From NCBI RefSeq assembly GCF_033097525.1, contig NZ_CP109907.1, positions 5,828,001-5,892,000 of the forward strand: DNA of 64,000 nt, in the 5' to 3' direction. A model generated the notes under the pieces. That model was given only the letters and a program-made list of their open reading frames with translations, made no database searches and was not told the origin of the DNA. A program made the translations under genes and the position numbers. Positions 1 through 8,318 of this stretch are shown in pieces (within the stretch, counting starts at the first letter, position 1; every line of letters starts with the position of its first letter). This DNA is from Sphingobacterium sp. UGAL515B_05. GTDB taxonomy: Bacteria > Bacteroidota > Bacteroidia > Sphingobacteriales > Sphingobacteriaceae.

Positions 1-988
1 CAAGTAATTCTCCGCCAATATTCCCCACTACCGCTCCTGCAGCTGCTGCCCCAACATTTCCTGTACGCATTGCTGCCTGACTAACGTTACGCGTAAAGTT
101 GCCAGCTCCGCCAGCCTGGATGATCCAGCTTGTAACAGTAGGAATAGTAAAGTATCCTACAATTCCGATAATCATAAAAATCAGGTAAACGCTATTCTCA
201 GGATCAGGGACAAATGAAGGATCACTTAATAGCTCTATGTCCCGTTGCACACTCATGGCATTGATTTTTGCCAGCATAGCGCTAAATAGATCAGCGACCG
301 GAAGCCACAGATAAACACTGATATATCTGCTGAGCCACTGGGTAAGCGTACTCTGAAATCCGTCCCATACAGATATGGCAAATGCAATCGGCCCCAGTAT
401 CGAAAGAACTATTAAAAAAAAGGTCCGGATAGTATCCACGACCAGTGCCGCGGCCTGAAAAAGAAGTTCGAGGATTTCCCTTAATTCTTTTTTGATTTCC
501 TGTTTGATATTGTAGACTGCTTGATCACGGTACATACTGACCATCGTTGCGATATCATCAAATGACCAGCCCAGATCATCGAGCTTTTTGTCAAACTCCT
601 CGTCGGAGACCAGGTATGCGGTAGCCGGGTTTCTCAGCATCGCTTCCTTTTCAAGAATATCTTTCTGCTGTTGCAGGGTATTGAGATCCAGAACCTGTCC
701 TTCAAGCATCGAGTGGGTTCCTTTCACTATTGGACTCAGCACACCATTGATAGTACCTAGCACAATGGTCGGAAAAAACATGATACACAGTCCTATTGCA
801 AAGGGTCTCAGCAAGGGAAAAACGTCTATTGGCTCTGCCCTGCTCAATGCCTGCCATACTTTTAAAGCAACATAAAATAAGGCTCCTAATCCCGCAACAC
901 CTTTTGCTACTACGGCCATCGTTTCCGACAAAGGCATCATTTCATCGTAGAGACCACGTAGAATCTCATGTAAGTTGTTAAATTCCAT
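1..988 (-). CDS. traJ: Conjugative transposon protein TraJ (3' end beyond window)
   Basis: This is a polytopic inner-membrane component of the CTnDOT-type mating apparatus, comparable in role to VirB6/TrbL proteins. The reading frame opens with MEFNNLHEILRGLYDEMMPL at 988 and stays open to the window edge, so the C-terminus is missing here. Several hydrophobic segments are visible, including GLCIMFFPTIVLGTINGVL, AALVVDTIRTFFLIVLSILG and SVYLIFMIIGIVGYFTIPTV, followed by a Gly/Ala-rich stretch (QAGGAGNFTRNVSQAAMRTG) typical of TraJ. It follows traI by 15 nt in the same leftward operon, the gene order known for CTnDOT. The family call rests on this order plus the conserved body. The ATG at 988 was chosen because it lies just behind the traI stop. 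Confidence 0.9.
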   Translation of the reverse strand, partial: MEFNNLHEILRGLYDEMMPLSETMAVVAKGVAGLGALFYVALKVWQALSRAEPIDVFPLLRPFAIGLCIMFFPTIVLGTINGVLSPIVKGTHSMLEGQVLDLNTLQQQKDILEKEAMLRNPATAYLVSDEEFDKKLDDLGWSFDDIATMVSMYRDQAVYNIKQEIKKELREILELLFQAAALVVDTIRTFFLIVLSILGPIAFAISVWDGFQSTLTQWLSRYISVYLWLPVADLFSAMLAKINAMSVQRDIELLSDPSFVPDPENSVYLIFMIIGIVGYFTIPTVTSWIIQAGGAGNFTRNVSQAAMRTGNVGAAAAGAVVGNIGGELL

Positions 989-1003
989 AACGCTCAGAAT
1001 TAG

Positions 1004-1636
1004 TTACCAATATTTTTGACTAGCAGTTCCATATAGATCCATGACACGCTTCGTGTCATTTTGCTTTTTAGCTCGTAGGATGCTGACAGAGATATTTTTA
1101 TTGGTATAATATCTTACAAGGCTGTGATACTGTTTAACCTCTTTATATACGCGATCAATAATCTCCATACGCTCCTTATCGTTCAGTGAAAGACTGCTTG
1201 AACTCACAATTTGCTTTAGTTCTTTAAGCAGTTCCGTACTCTCGTTCAGCAATGCGGAATAACCATTTCCTATCGCAACCAGCTCGGCAGCAGAAAAATT
1301 CTTATCATTTAGCATTTTTCCGAAATTGTTGACGTACAAGTTGCTTACATCCCCGACCAGTAGCACAGTCTGCTGAACTTTTCTAGCATCTTTAACCAGG
1401 TTATTGACAGCTTTAAGCTTGTCATAATACTCTTTGCCCTGTTCATATACTTTTTTGACTTCATTGAAATTCTTGACAACATTGCTTACTGTGCTCGAGG
1501 TTTGCACGATTTCATTCGCTGAATTCAAAATCCCAGAAGCCAGATTGGTGGGATCGGTAACGACCCATTGAGCCTTTACGTTTTGTGATATGGTAATGGA
1601 CATCACCATAAACACGGTCATTAATAGATTTTTCAT
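1004..1636 (-). CDS. traI: TraI-like periplasmic transfer protein (DUF4141)
   Basis: 210 residues. An N-terminal signal peptide is visible (MKNLLMTVFMVMSITISQNVKAQ), after which the protein is mostly helical with a long coiled-coil-like stretch around residues 50-90. It matches the DUF4141 family that sits between TraG and TraJ in Bacteroidota conjugative transposons, and its size is usual for the family. It is exported and probably acts in the periplasm with the mating channel; its biochemical role is not established. It lies 20 nt after the traG stop and 15 nt before traJ, so co-transcription is likely. Confidence 0.85.
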   Translation of the reverse strand: MKNLLMTVFMVMSITISQNVKAQWVVTDPTNLASGILNSANEIVQTSSTVSNVVKNFNEVKKVYEQGKEYYDKLKAVNNLVKDARKVQQTVLLVGDVSNLYVNNFGKMLNDKNFSAAELVAIGNGYSALLNESTELLKELKQIVSSSSLSLNDKERMEIIDRVYKEVKQYHSLVRYYTNKNISVSILRAKKQNDTKRVMDLYGTASQKYW

Positions 1637-1656
1637 TTTTTTTATTTTTAGATTGT

Positions 1657-2838
1657 TTAAATATTTAAATTGTCTGTGGGCGAAAGCCCTTTGATTTTCC
1701 GAAGAGAAATCTTTTTGATAGCTGCTTCCACGTCGCCGCCCATATCGTGGGCAAGATTCATCACTTCCATTTTCTCCGATTCCTCAGTTGTATAGGCCAA
1801 ATACTCCTGTTCGCTCACCTCTGTAGCGTAGACCGCCGAATGTGTTCCTCCAAGCCCTATCCAAACTTCCTTGTACTTACGATTAGGATCATTGTCCTGA
1901 TTAATCGAAAGGATCTGCGATTTTTCACGCTCAGTAAGTCCAAGCATATTTTGGATGTCGTCAAATTTGTTGGCGTATTTCCGCTGGTCGAGTAAAATCT
2001 TGCAGTCACTATTATTGATGATCGTTTCTTTTACAATCGGAGACTGTATGATATCATCCACTTCCTGCGTTACCACAATTGCTTCCCCAAAAAATTTCCT
2101 GACGGTTTTGAATAAATAGCGTATATATTCGGCCATTCCTTCTTTAGCAATTGCCTTCCAGGCCTCCTCTATGAGAATCATCTTACGGATACCTTTTAAC
2201 CGGCGCATCTTATTGATAAAGACCTCCATAATGATTATTGTCACTACTGGGAACAGGATTTTATGGTCTTTGATCGCATCTATTTCAAAAACAATAAATC
2301 TCTTATTAAGCAAATCAAGCTCTTTTTCTGAGTTTAATAAATAATCGTACTCACCGCCTTGGTAGTAGGGTTCAAGAACGTTCAGAAAATTGGCTAGATC
2401 AAAATCTTTCTCCCGTACTTCCTTGTCCTGAAGGACTTTTTTGTAATCTCCTTTGACGTATTCGTAGAATCCGTTAAAACACGGTATTTCATCACTGTTT
2501 TTAATTCGATCAATATATCCTGCAACCGCATTGGACAATGCCACTTCCTCACTACGTTTTGGCGCTTCGTCGTCCCGTTTCCATAAAGTAAGGATCAATG
2601 TCTTAATGCTTTCCCTTTTCTCTATATCAAAGACACCATCTTCAGTATAGAAAGGATTAAATGAGATCGGGTTCTCCTCGGTATAGGTGAAATAAACGCC
2701 ATCTTTTCCTTTTGTCTTTCCTTTTATAAGCTCACATAATCCCTGATAAGAGTTACCTGTATCCACTAGTAGTACATGAGTTCCTTGCTCATAATATTGT
2801 CTCACCATATGATTGGTGAAGAATGATTTTCCACTTCC
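1657..2838 (-). CDS. traG: TraG VirB4-like ATPase, C-terminal part (separated from its N-terminus by a 53-nt hairpin)
   Basis: This part carries the rest of the ATPase domain of the transfer ATPase TraG. The open frame extends upstream of the first ATG (2808) to GGA AGT GGA AAA TCA at 2838-2824, which reads GSGKS, the second half of Walker A. It continues with FFTNHMVRQYYEQGTHVLLV, and a Walker B/VirB4-like segment MRKMILIEEAWKAIAKEG follows. About 394 codons stay open to the stop at 1657, ending KGLSPTDNLNI. No second lesion is visible. Internal initiation at 2808 would give a 383-residue protein without the P-loop and presumably without ATPase activity. The preferred reading is that this is one gene with 2865-4232, interrupted either recently or by something tolerated during expression. 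Confidence 0.85.
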   Translation of the reverse strand, partial: GSGKSFFTNHMVRQYYEQGTHVLLVDTGNSYQGLCELIKGKTKGKDGVYFTYTEENPISFNPFYTEDGVFDIEKRESIKTLILTLWKRDDEAPKRSEEVALSNAVAGYIDRIKNSDEIPCFNGFYEYVKGDYKKVLQDKEVREKDFDLANFLNVLEPYYQGGEYDYLLNSEKELDLLNKRFIVFEIDAIKDHKILFPVVTIIIMEVFINKMRRLKGIRKMILIEEAWKAIAKEGMAEYIRYLFKTVRKFFGEAIVVTQEVDDIIQSPIVKETIINNSDCKILLDQRKYANKFDDIQNMLGLTEREKSQILSINQDNDPNRKYKEVWIGLGGTHSAVYATEVSEQEYLAYTTEESEKMEVMNLAHDMGGDVEAAIKKISLRKIKGLSPTDNLNI

Positions 2839-2891
2839 AATTTTTGGGTGGGCTGGCGGGCTACTCAGTTAAGAATAGCCCGCCAACCCCC
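2839..2891 (-). other. 53-nt palindromic insert inside the traG Walker A motif
   Basis: Reading the minus strand, codons CCA TCT GGG (P-S-G, 2897-2889) should be followed by S-G-K-S. Instead the sequence enters a hairpin with arms 2889-2873 and 2866-2850. As RNA the arms give 17 consecutive pairs (two G-U wobbles) around the loop UUAACU. After the hairpin comes ACCCAAAAATT, then GGA AGT GGA AAA. The block is 53 nt, so it shifts frame, and it places a TGA at 2867-2865. Deleting 53 nt restores GPSGSGKS exactly. A 3-bp TGG sits on both sides (2892-2890 and 2839-2837) and could be a target duplication. Candidate explanations are a translational bypass element, a small palindromic mobile sequence, or an assembly artefact. 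Confidence 0.8.
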
Positions 2892-4232
2892 AGATGGCCC
2901 TAGAATGAAACGGTTTCTATTCGTGATAATCCCCTTTTTCATCGGCAAATCACTGAGGTCCACATGTACCGGTTTCCCTGTCAGCCTATCTGCAAGCTTA
3001 ATCCCAAATGGCGACAGCGAATCCTGATAATTCGTCTCTTGGGTAAAAAAACATAATGCTGGTTCGATGAAGGTATAAAAGGATTCTTCGGCGGGGAAAT
3101 CACCTGCATTGCCAGGAATACCCGCCCAAAATAAAGTGGCCGCATCTACCGTATTATGTCGGGGCTTGCATTCCATGAGAGCTAGCGCACTTCCGACATC
3201 ATTTTTCAGGTTTCGAAGATCCTCGCGATCTTCACTCCATGCAAATACATTATAATGTGCCCTTATCGAGGGTGAGCCGTGAGAATGGGCTTCATTAAGA
3301 TAACGTTCGATCCATTCCTTGTTTATCTGGTTTGCCCGACTATAACGCGCCAGCGAGTGCATATTCCTGGCTGACTTCTCAAATTTTTTGAGGTTTTCGG
3401 AACTGTTATCAATAAATAGGTATTGATTATAAATATGGTCACAGCTCAGCATCAGTCCAACAGGACTTGCAAAGGACAGCATGCAGTCACTTCGATCTGT
3501 GGAAAGCCTGTCATAACGGTTACAGTCCGAAACGGTTCCGGGAAGATCATCCGTATTTGATAAGGTATGGAGGACCATCTTTTTGCTACCGATCCTGAGT
3601 TCTTCTGCTCCTAATGCTATATCCTGCAGAACAGGATTATTCTCCCTGGACAGCGTAAAATACTGTTCAAGAATTCCAGTCTGCCCGTCGGTCCCCAAAA
3701 TTTCACCCTCGCGGATCTGATCCATTGTTATATGACCACTGTCATTAATTATCCGCTGGAACTGGCTCACCGACTCCAAAAAACGTCGCATTCCTTCTTT
3801 ATCCCGAATTTCCTTGGGCACAAGATTCCCCTTGCATAGACTGCTGAAATTGCTCTGCGACTGCATCCGTGACTTTGTCGTTTTTGTCAGGAAAACGTAG
3901 CAGTAATGGTTTAAGAAGGGACGTTCATTAAAGTGGAGCTGGAAAGAACGTGACAAAAAGCTGTGTTCATTTCTTTCTATGTCCGGTTGATATTGCTCTT
4001 TAAGGTACCAATCCTGCTTGTGCAGGATACTATAATCAGGTAAAGTTTTGATCGCTTTACACCAGGAAGAATGAATGGATTCATACACATCCGTGCCTAC
4101 GGTGAAAATTTCAGGTAGCCGTACCCGGAAACAAACCGTAAGATCTCCTTCCTTCGATATGATGCAGTTGTTCTCAATTGCAAGAAGGGGAAAACGGCTT
4201 TCTAAAGTTGTGATCTTAGAAATATTTCTCAT
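2865..4232 (-). CDS. traG: TraG VirB4-like ATPase, N-terminal part (ends early inside Walker A)
   Basis: 455 codons from ATG 4232 to TGA 2865-2867. The N-terminus (ITTLESRFPLLAIENNCIIS, then GDLTVCFRVRLPEIFTVG) is the CTnDOT TraG signature. The C-terminal end reads MKKGIITNRNRFILGPSGG and then leaves the expected GPSGSGKS at residue 448, adding only WRAILN before the stop. TraG is the ATP-driven motor of mating-pair formation, equivalent to VirB4. Joined with the downstream part it would be 841 residues, the usual size for TraG. On its own this product lacks the lysine of Walker A and all later ATPase motifs. It lies 8 nt after traF. Confidence 0.88.
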   Translation of the reverse strand: MRNISKITTLESRFPLLAIENNCIISKEGDLTVCFRVRLPEIFTVGTDVYESIHSSWCKAIKTLPDYSILHKQDWYLKEQYQPDIERNEHSFLSRSFQLHFNERPFLNHYCYVFLTKTTKSRMQSQSNFSSLCKGNLVPKEIRDKEGMRRFLESVSQFQRIINDSGHITMDQIREGEILGTDGQTGILEQYFTLSRENNPVLQDIALGAEELRIGSKKMVLHTLSNTDDLPGTVSDCNRYDRLSTDRSDCMLSFASPVGLMLSCDHIYNQYLFIDNSSENLKKFEKSARNMHSLARYSRANQINKEWIERYLNEAHSHGSPSIRAHYNVFAWSEDREDLRNLKNDVGSALALMECKPRHNTVDAATLFWAGIPGNAGDFPAEESFYTFIEPALCFFTQETNYQDSLSPFGIKLADRLTGKPVHVDLSDLPMKKGIITNRNRFILGPSGGWRAILN

Positions 4233-4240
4233 GATATCGT

Positions 4241-4597
4241 TTAAGATTTAGCGTTAAAATTTTGATTATTCTCACCTTTAGCTGTTGGAGAATTTAGGTA
4301 AGACTGGACAGGTTTACGAGTGATGATATACTGCGGGTGCTTTCTTTTCGCACTTAGCTTCATCAGGCCATATTCACCATACCTGTTGTTCAGGCTGAAA
4401 GTTTTCCAAACGATCAACGATGCAGATAGGAATCCCACCGAAAGGCAGAGATACATATTTACGTTGGCCATGTACAGCACCATTACGAGGATCAGCACAA
4501 ATAATAATCCTCCAGCAAATCCAAACAGATATTGCGCTTTCAACCCCTTAAATTCAACTGTACAGCCGATTCCCTTATTGATGTTAAAGGTTTTCAT
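4241..4597 (-). CDS. traF: TraF-like membrane protein (DUF4133)
   Basis: 118 residues. The N-terminus MKTFNINKGIGCTVEFKGLK is the hallmark of DUF4133 proteins of Bacteroidota conjugative transposons. Two adjacent membrane segments follow (YLFGFAGGLLFVLILVMVLY and NMYLCLSVGFLSASLIVWKT) and then a basic cytoplasmic tail. The size and topology resemble VirB3, and it is a presumed inner-membrane partner of the TraG ATPase. It starts 4 nt after the stop of the DNA methylase gene and ends 8 nt before traG. That spacing suggests translational coupling with an inserted gene. Confidence 0.88.
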   Translation of the reverse strand: MKTFNINKGIGCTVEFKGLKAQYLFGFAGGLLFVLILVMVLYMANVNMYLCLSVGFLSASLIVWKTFSLNNRYGEYGLMKLSAKRKHPQYIITRKPVQSYLNSPTAKGENNQNFNAKS

Positions 4598-4601
4598 GTT
4601 C

Positions 4602-5438
4602 TTAAGATTTAAAATTTAGGGTTCCCTGCACTATCGCTAGGTCATAGTTGGCGGTAAGTACTTCAATCTTTTTCTTTGGCACTTTTCCCGAATGTTTATC
4701 TACCAGCACCTCTTTCTGCATTTGTACAGTGTGCCAGTCAAAATCCCGGCTGAATTTGTTAAGGATCTCACTTGGATAACTGCTCAAAAGAAATTTTCCC
4801 TTTGTATGTGATAGACACAAAAGCAGAGATTCAAAATCATCTTTACTGTACCCATCGTAATGACCGCAGTCGCTATTAAAATAAGGCGGATCACAATAGT
4901 GAAAGGCCTTTTCGTGATCTCGCGAATTGATAATTCTAATGGCATCCGTGTTTTCGATCTGGACATTCTGTAGACGTATGGCATATTGCTCGGAAAATGA
5001 AGTACGTTTGTTGCTCATTCTTTTGGAAGAGGTCTGATCACGAACATCGTATCCCCACGAATCACCAATCTTTGCACTAAAAGACTGATTACATAACACC
5101 CATACTGCCCAGGCACGTTGTAACCTATCAAAGAGATGAGGATTGTTATAGATCACCAGCGCATCGCTATGAAGCGATCTGCTGTGAAGTGTAATCCGGA
5201 TCATTTTTTCCAGCTCTACAAACTGATTTTGGACAATCTCATAGAAGTTGATCAGCTCACGGTTGCAATCGTTGATCACCTCAACCTCAGATTTCGGTTT
5301 AGACCAGAATATTGCGCCGCCACCAACAAATGGTTCCACATAAGTATAATGTGGTGGAATTAGAGGAATAATGATCCTTGCCAGCTGCTGCTTTCCGCCA
5401 TAGTATGTCAGTGGCGTTACCATCTTACTTTTTGCCAT
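4602..5438 (-). CDS. D12-class N6-adenine DNA methyltransferase (Dam-like)
   Basis: 278 residues that transfer methyl groups from S-adenosylmethionine to adenine in DNA. The motif order is that of the D12/Dam class: TYYGGKQQLA near residues 11-20, the SAM-binding EPFVGGGA at 35-42, and the catalytic DPPY at 183-186. It is complete for the family. It lies between traE and traF, which are directly adjacent in CTnDOT, so it is an insertion into the core transfer operon in the operon's own direction. No restriction endonuclease gene is next to it, so it is probably an orphan. A likely role is to modify ICE DNA against recipient restriction or to mark origins. The recognition sequence cannot be read from the protein. 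Confidence 0.9.
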   Translation of the reverse strand: MAKSKMVTPLTYYGGKQQLARIIIPLIPPHYTYVEPFVGGGAIFWSKPKSEVEVINDCNRELINFYEIVQNQFVELEKMIRITLHSRSLHSDALVIYNNPHLFDRLQRAWAVWVLCNQSFSAKIGDSWGYDVRDQTSSKRMSNKRTSFSEQYAIRLQNVQIENTDAIRIINSRDHEKAFHYCDPPYFNSDCGHYDGYSKDDFESLLLCLSHTKGKFLLSSYPSEILNKFSRDFDWHTVQMQKEVLVDKHSGKVPKKKIEVLTANYDLAIVQGTLNFKS

Positions 5439-5464
5439 AATTGAAAAAATTTAATAGCATCAGC

Positions 5465-5773
5465 CTAAAGAAAAAATGACCGTAAGATCGTCGCTGCGAC
5501 AATCAGGAATATACACGCGCCGAACCAGCTGGCCGCTGTCTTTGAGGTATCAGGATCCCCCGAACTGAATTTGTTGTACACCTTCACTCCACCGATGAGC
5601 CCGACCACAGCACCGATCGCATAGATCAGCTTTGTTGCGGGATCAAAGTAACTTGTGACCATCTGTGTCGCCTCTTGAATGCCGGCAGCACCATTTCCCT
5701 GTGCAAATACCTCATTGCTGGCAAGTGAAATCAACAGCAACCCAAGCAAAATTTTTTGTTTTGATTTTTTCAT
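5465..5773 (-). CDS. traE: TraE-like membrane protein (DUF4134)
   Basis: 102 residues with a signal-like first hydrophobic segment (KILLGLLLISLASNEVFAQG) and two further membrane segments (LIYAIGAVVGLIGGVKVYNK and AASWFGACIFLIVAATILRS). The conserved SGDPDTSKTAASWFGACIFL block is typical of DUF4134. It is a VirB2-like small membrane subunit of the conjugation apparatus, possibly the pilin-like component; this is inferred from topology and position. It is the first gene after an intergenic terminator (5923-5949), so a promoter for the traE-J segment should lie in 5774-5922. A short CCCGT/ACGGG hairpin is seen at 5803-5814 in that leader. Confidence 0.88.
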   Translation of the reverse strand: MKKSKQKILLGLLLISLASNEVFAQGNGAAGIQEATQMVTSYFDPATKLIYAIGAVVGLIGGVKVYNKFSSGDPDTSKTAASWFGACIFLIVAATILRSFFL

Positions 5774-5922
5774 GTTTCATTACATTTTAAGTTTGTAATA
5801 CCCGTTTCTACGGGCTTGGAAACAAAGGTGTTCGAGATTAGATCAGATTGGGGGCAGCGTGGTATTAGACGTACTAAGTTTGCCGTTGATGTCCTAATCG
5901 GACTTAGGAAAACAAAAAAAAA

Positions 5923-5949
5923 ACCGCCAGACTGGAAAAGTCTGGCGGT
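5923..5949 (-). terminator. Rho-independent terminator of the upstream tra gene
   Basis: An 11-bp perfect stem (5923-5933 with 5939-5949), a five-base loop, and on the minus strand an immediate run of T (complement of 5913-5922). It lies just downstream of the gene ending at 5964, separating it from traE and making two transcription units in the tra region. Confidence 0.88.
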
Positions 5950-5963
5950 CTTACTACTATGTG

Positions 5964-6761
5964 CTACAATTTCCGTCCCTTCTTATTTTCTTTATTTTCA
6001 GTTCTTTTTTTTACTGCATCCTTGATGGGTTGTTTGAGTTTATTTTCAGAAATAAGTTGATCGATTCCAGACTTATTCCATGGGATCACATCGGCCTTAA
6101 AGTCAAGCCGAAGACCCGTTTCTTTTAAGCCTTCTATTTCCGCCCACCCCCATTTTCGATTCCACCCTACGGGATCAAGGGTCTTCACAAATGGTATTTC
6201 AACAAATAATAGGTCTTTTGGATATTCTACAACTTTATCCCATTCGATCTGCCCTATTTCATGTGTTTCAGGGTTATACGGAAATGCATAGGTATTTTTT
6301 TCGTCAACGTACCAGTCCTCAAGCTCATCAAAACTTATCCCCATCGTGGAAAAATCATCCTTGGGCCGTAAAAGATCTATCCGTGCATCTGCATAAAAGA
6401 TGTGGCCACCAATTTCAATTGTTGGAAGTTCTCCATTTTTAATTCGCCTTGTTAATACTTCCTGATCGACCATAAGCTCAAAATCGCTAAGTAAAAGGAT
6501 TTCCTCAACAGCTTTATTGTATTTCTCTGCCATCTGCTCTGGGGCCAGCGTAACAAATTGCGGAGGCATTATGGTTAAATCCTGTCTACTTGTCTTGTCG
6601 AAATGATCAAAGCGGTATCCTGCTTCCCCCAGATCGATCATATCCTCCAATGTGTAGCGGTTTTCTGGGTTAGCCCTTTCTCGAAATTCGAATTTCTCCA
6701 CATCAATGATAAACTCAATTCCGTAATCTGGATCTGTATAGATCGGTAGTTCTTTTTCCAT
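5964..6761 (-). CDS. Hypothetical protein of the tra region
   Basis: 265 residues, acidic for most of its length with a strongly basic C-terminal tail (AVKKRTENKENKKGRKL). No signal peptide, membrane segment or catalytic motif is recognised. A middle part (LMVDQEVLTRRIKNGELPTI, then GGHIFYADARIDLLRPKDDF) looks like a small folded domain. It is transcribed in the tra direction and ends 15 nt before a strong terminator. Its placement between traD and traE suggests an ICE accessory role, but no function can be assigned. Confidence 0.7.
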   Translation of the reverse strand: MEKELPIYTDPDYGIEFIIDVEKFEFRERANPENRYTLEDMIDLGEAGYRFDHFDKTSRQDLTIMPPQFVTLAPEQMAEKYNKAVEEILLLSDFELMVDQEVLTRRIKNGELPTIEIGGHIFYADARIDLLRPKDDFSTMGISFDELEDWYVDEKNTYAFPYNPETHEIGQIEWDKVVEYPKDLLFVEIPFVKTLDPVGWNRKWGWAEIEGLKETGLRLDFKADVIPWNKSGIDQLISENKLKQPIKDAVKKRTENKENKKGRKL

Positions 6762-6950
6762 AACTCAGCATTTTATTATTTTTTATTAATGTAATTGCTG
6801 AGCTAAAGTCTGCCGTAACCCAATATATTTGATGATTTGATGTAAATCGAGGTACCATTTTTCTATGATTTTCCTATCTAATATTAAAAAAGTCTATATT
6901 CAAAATTTTGGCCGCTTCCCTTTCCATAATTTCTATAATCTTTATCAATA

Positions 6951-7355
6951 TCAGAACATGCCCCTACCCTTTTTCCGGGATTTAGGTAGGGACTGCGCCT
7001 CTTTATTTTCCATCCTTTTCAAAGCGACCTCAGATAAGATCTGACCCACAACTTCTTTTATTGGAACAGGAACAGATACAGACCTACCTTGCTCTATACC
7101 ATTATTATTGGTAACTGTTGATAGCCAATCAATATAATTTCTGGCATCTTCCATATTAACAGGTTCCATTTTCCTGTAGCCTATACTTTTTGAATCATCA
7201 AGTCCGATGTAAAATCCGTAATCGGGAAAATCAAGCTTATCATAAACAATAATAATATTGTCAATTGATTTTTGTGAAACATTATTTTTATGACTGGCTA
7301 TTATCTGACCTTTGTATTCTTCAATTATATAATCAGGATCATCCTTTGCTATCAT
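6951..7355 (-). CDS. Hypothetical protein
   Basis: 134 residues with a negatively charged N-terminal half and a basic C-terminus (LPKSRKKGRGMF), resembling in general charge layout the gene that follows it. The segment DKLDFPDYGFYIGLDDSKSI is the most structured part. No family is recognised. It lies 46 nt downstream of the traD-like gene and 189 nt upstream of the next gene. The 6762-6950 gap shows only AT-rich sequence. Confidence 0.6.
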   Translation of the reverse strand: MIAKDDPDYIIEEYKGQIIASHKNNVSQKSIDNIIIVYDKLDFPDYGFYIGLDDSKSIGYRKMEPVNMEDARNYIDWLSTVTNNNGIEQGRSVSVPVPIKEVVGQILSEVALKRMENKEAQSLPKSRKKGRGMF

Positions 7356-7401
7356 TGTTGCTTTATTTATTGTTACTAATTAGTGCCTTCCAAATTCAGA
7401 A

Positions 7402-8016
7402 TCAAATAAAATCCCCGATATCGAAACTGTCCAGTGCAGTATTATGATCCTCTTTCGGAATAAAAATATGTTTTTCCGATAACGACTTATCCAAAAGTCT
7501 GGCAATCTTCTGAGAAGCTCCATCAATGGACAGTTGCATCATAGCAAGAAATTCTGTTCCCTCAATTTTTTGGATGATGTGCGTAGTTTCCTCTTCTTGC
7601 GCTGCATCCAGACTTTCCTTCTGCAACAGGTTCCCAACTTTTGTCAGTTCATTTAAGGAAACTGCCTGTCCAAACCGATCATCATCCGTTAGAATATCAT
7701 CGAAATCCTCAGAGTCTTCTACATTAAACTTAGAGGCATCTTCTCCTTCCTGGTCATTTTCGATTGAATCGTTGTTACCCTCATCCACCTTATTTACTAA
7801 CATTTGCTCAATCAGCTTTTTCCTGTTGGCAAGCCAGACCGGTGTTTTTTCATTTTCAGGAATTGCTACCCCACCGATGACATGCGGTTCAGCTTCCTGC
7901 TCAACCTTTCGATATTTTTTCCGCTGAGGTTTCATAAACCTCACCTTGTCAACCAACAATAGTATAATCACGACAATTAGGCAAAACAATATTACAATCT
8001 GCATTAAACCCTCCAT
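7402..8016 (-). CDS. traD: TraD-like conjugative transposon membrane protein
   Basis: 204 residues: one N-terminal membrane anchor (MQIVILFCLIVVIILLLVDK), a short basic segment, then a long acidic cytoplasmic region (around residues 75-115, rich in D/E/N). The conserved tail has LSIDGASQKIARLLDKSLSE. The arrangement matches the protein called TraD in Bacteroidota conjugative transposons, which is not the coupling ATPase of F-type plasmids. It starts 4 nt after the DUF3408 gene upstream, consistent with one operon traA-DUF3408-DUF3408-traD. Its mechanism is unknown. Confidence 0.72.
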   Translation of the reverse strand: MEGLMQIVILFCLIVVIILLLVDKVRFMKPQRKKYRKVEQEAEPHVIGGVAIPENEKTPVWLANRKKLIEQMLVNKVDEGNNDSIENDQEGEDASKFNVEDSEDFDDILTDDDRFGQAVSLNELTKVGNLLQKESLDAAQEEETTHIIQKIEGTEFLAMMQLSIDGASQKIARLLDKSLSEKHIFIPKEDHNTALDSFDIGDFI

Positions 8017-8020
8017 GATC

Positions 8021-8317
8021 TTAGAAAAGGGGTTTTGATTTGTCGTTGAATTCCTTCACCAGGATTTCCGCAAATAGCGCGAAATGATGCCTCAATATGT
8101 TATCAAGCAACGCATATAAAGGTATTTTATCCTCACCTATTACATTCGCAATTCTCAATAATCTGGTGTGATTCTCACCGCTAACATAGATGCTCTTATC
8201 TCCACGCTTATCCATGAAGCTATCTGATAGGAATAGTGATTCATATTTCACATTTTCATACGCTACCTGCTGATGGACCTTTACGGTAACTTCAACTTGA
8301 TTTTTTTTCTTTTTCAT
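8021..8317 (-). CDS. DUF3408 protein (TraB/TraC-like), second copy
   Basis: 98 residues from ATG 8317, chosen because it begins 1 nt beyond the stop of the preceding gene; an upstream in-frame start would force a 53-nt overlap. After a lysine-rich start (MKKKKNQVEV), the C-terminal half has the DUF3408 pattern: SLFLSDSFMDKRGDKSIYVS, then a helical segment HTRLLRIANVIGEDKIPLYA and LLDNILRHHF. This fold is related to ribbon-helix-helix DNA-binding proteins that accompany the ParA-like TraA. It is a paralogue of the gene directly upstream. It probably acts with TraA in ICE DNA positioning or operon control. Confidence 0.78.
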   Translation of the reverse strand: MKKKKNQVEVTVKVHQQVAYENVKYESLFLSDSFMDKRGDKSIYVSGENHTRLLRIANVIGEDKIPLYALLDNILRHHFALFAEILVKEFNDKSKPLF

Positions 8318-8318
8318 C

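Noticed and set aside
2865..4232. Ordinary point frameshift in traG
   Set aside because: The break is not a single-base change: 53 extra bases with a perfect RNA hairpin separate two otherwise intact halves.
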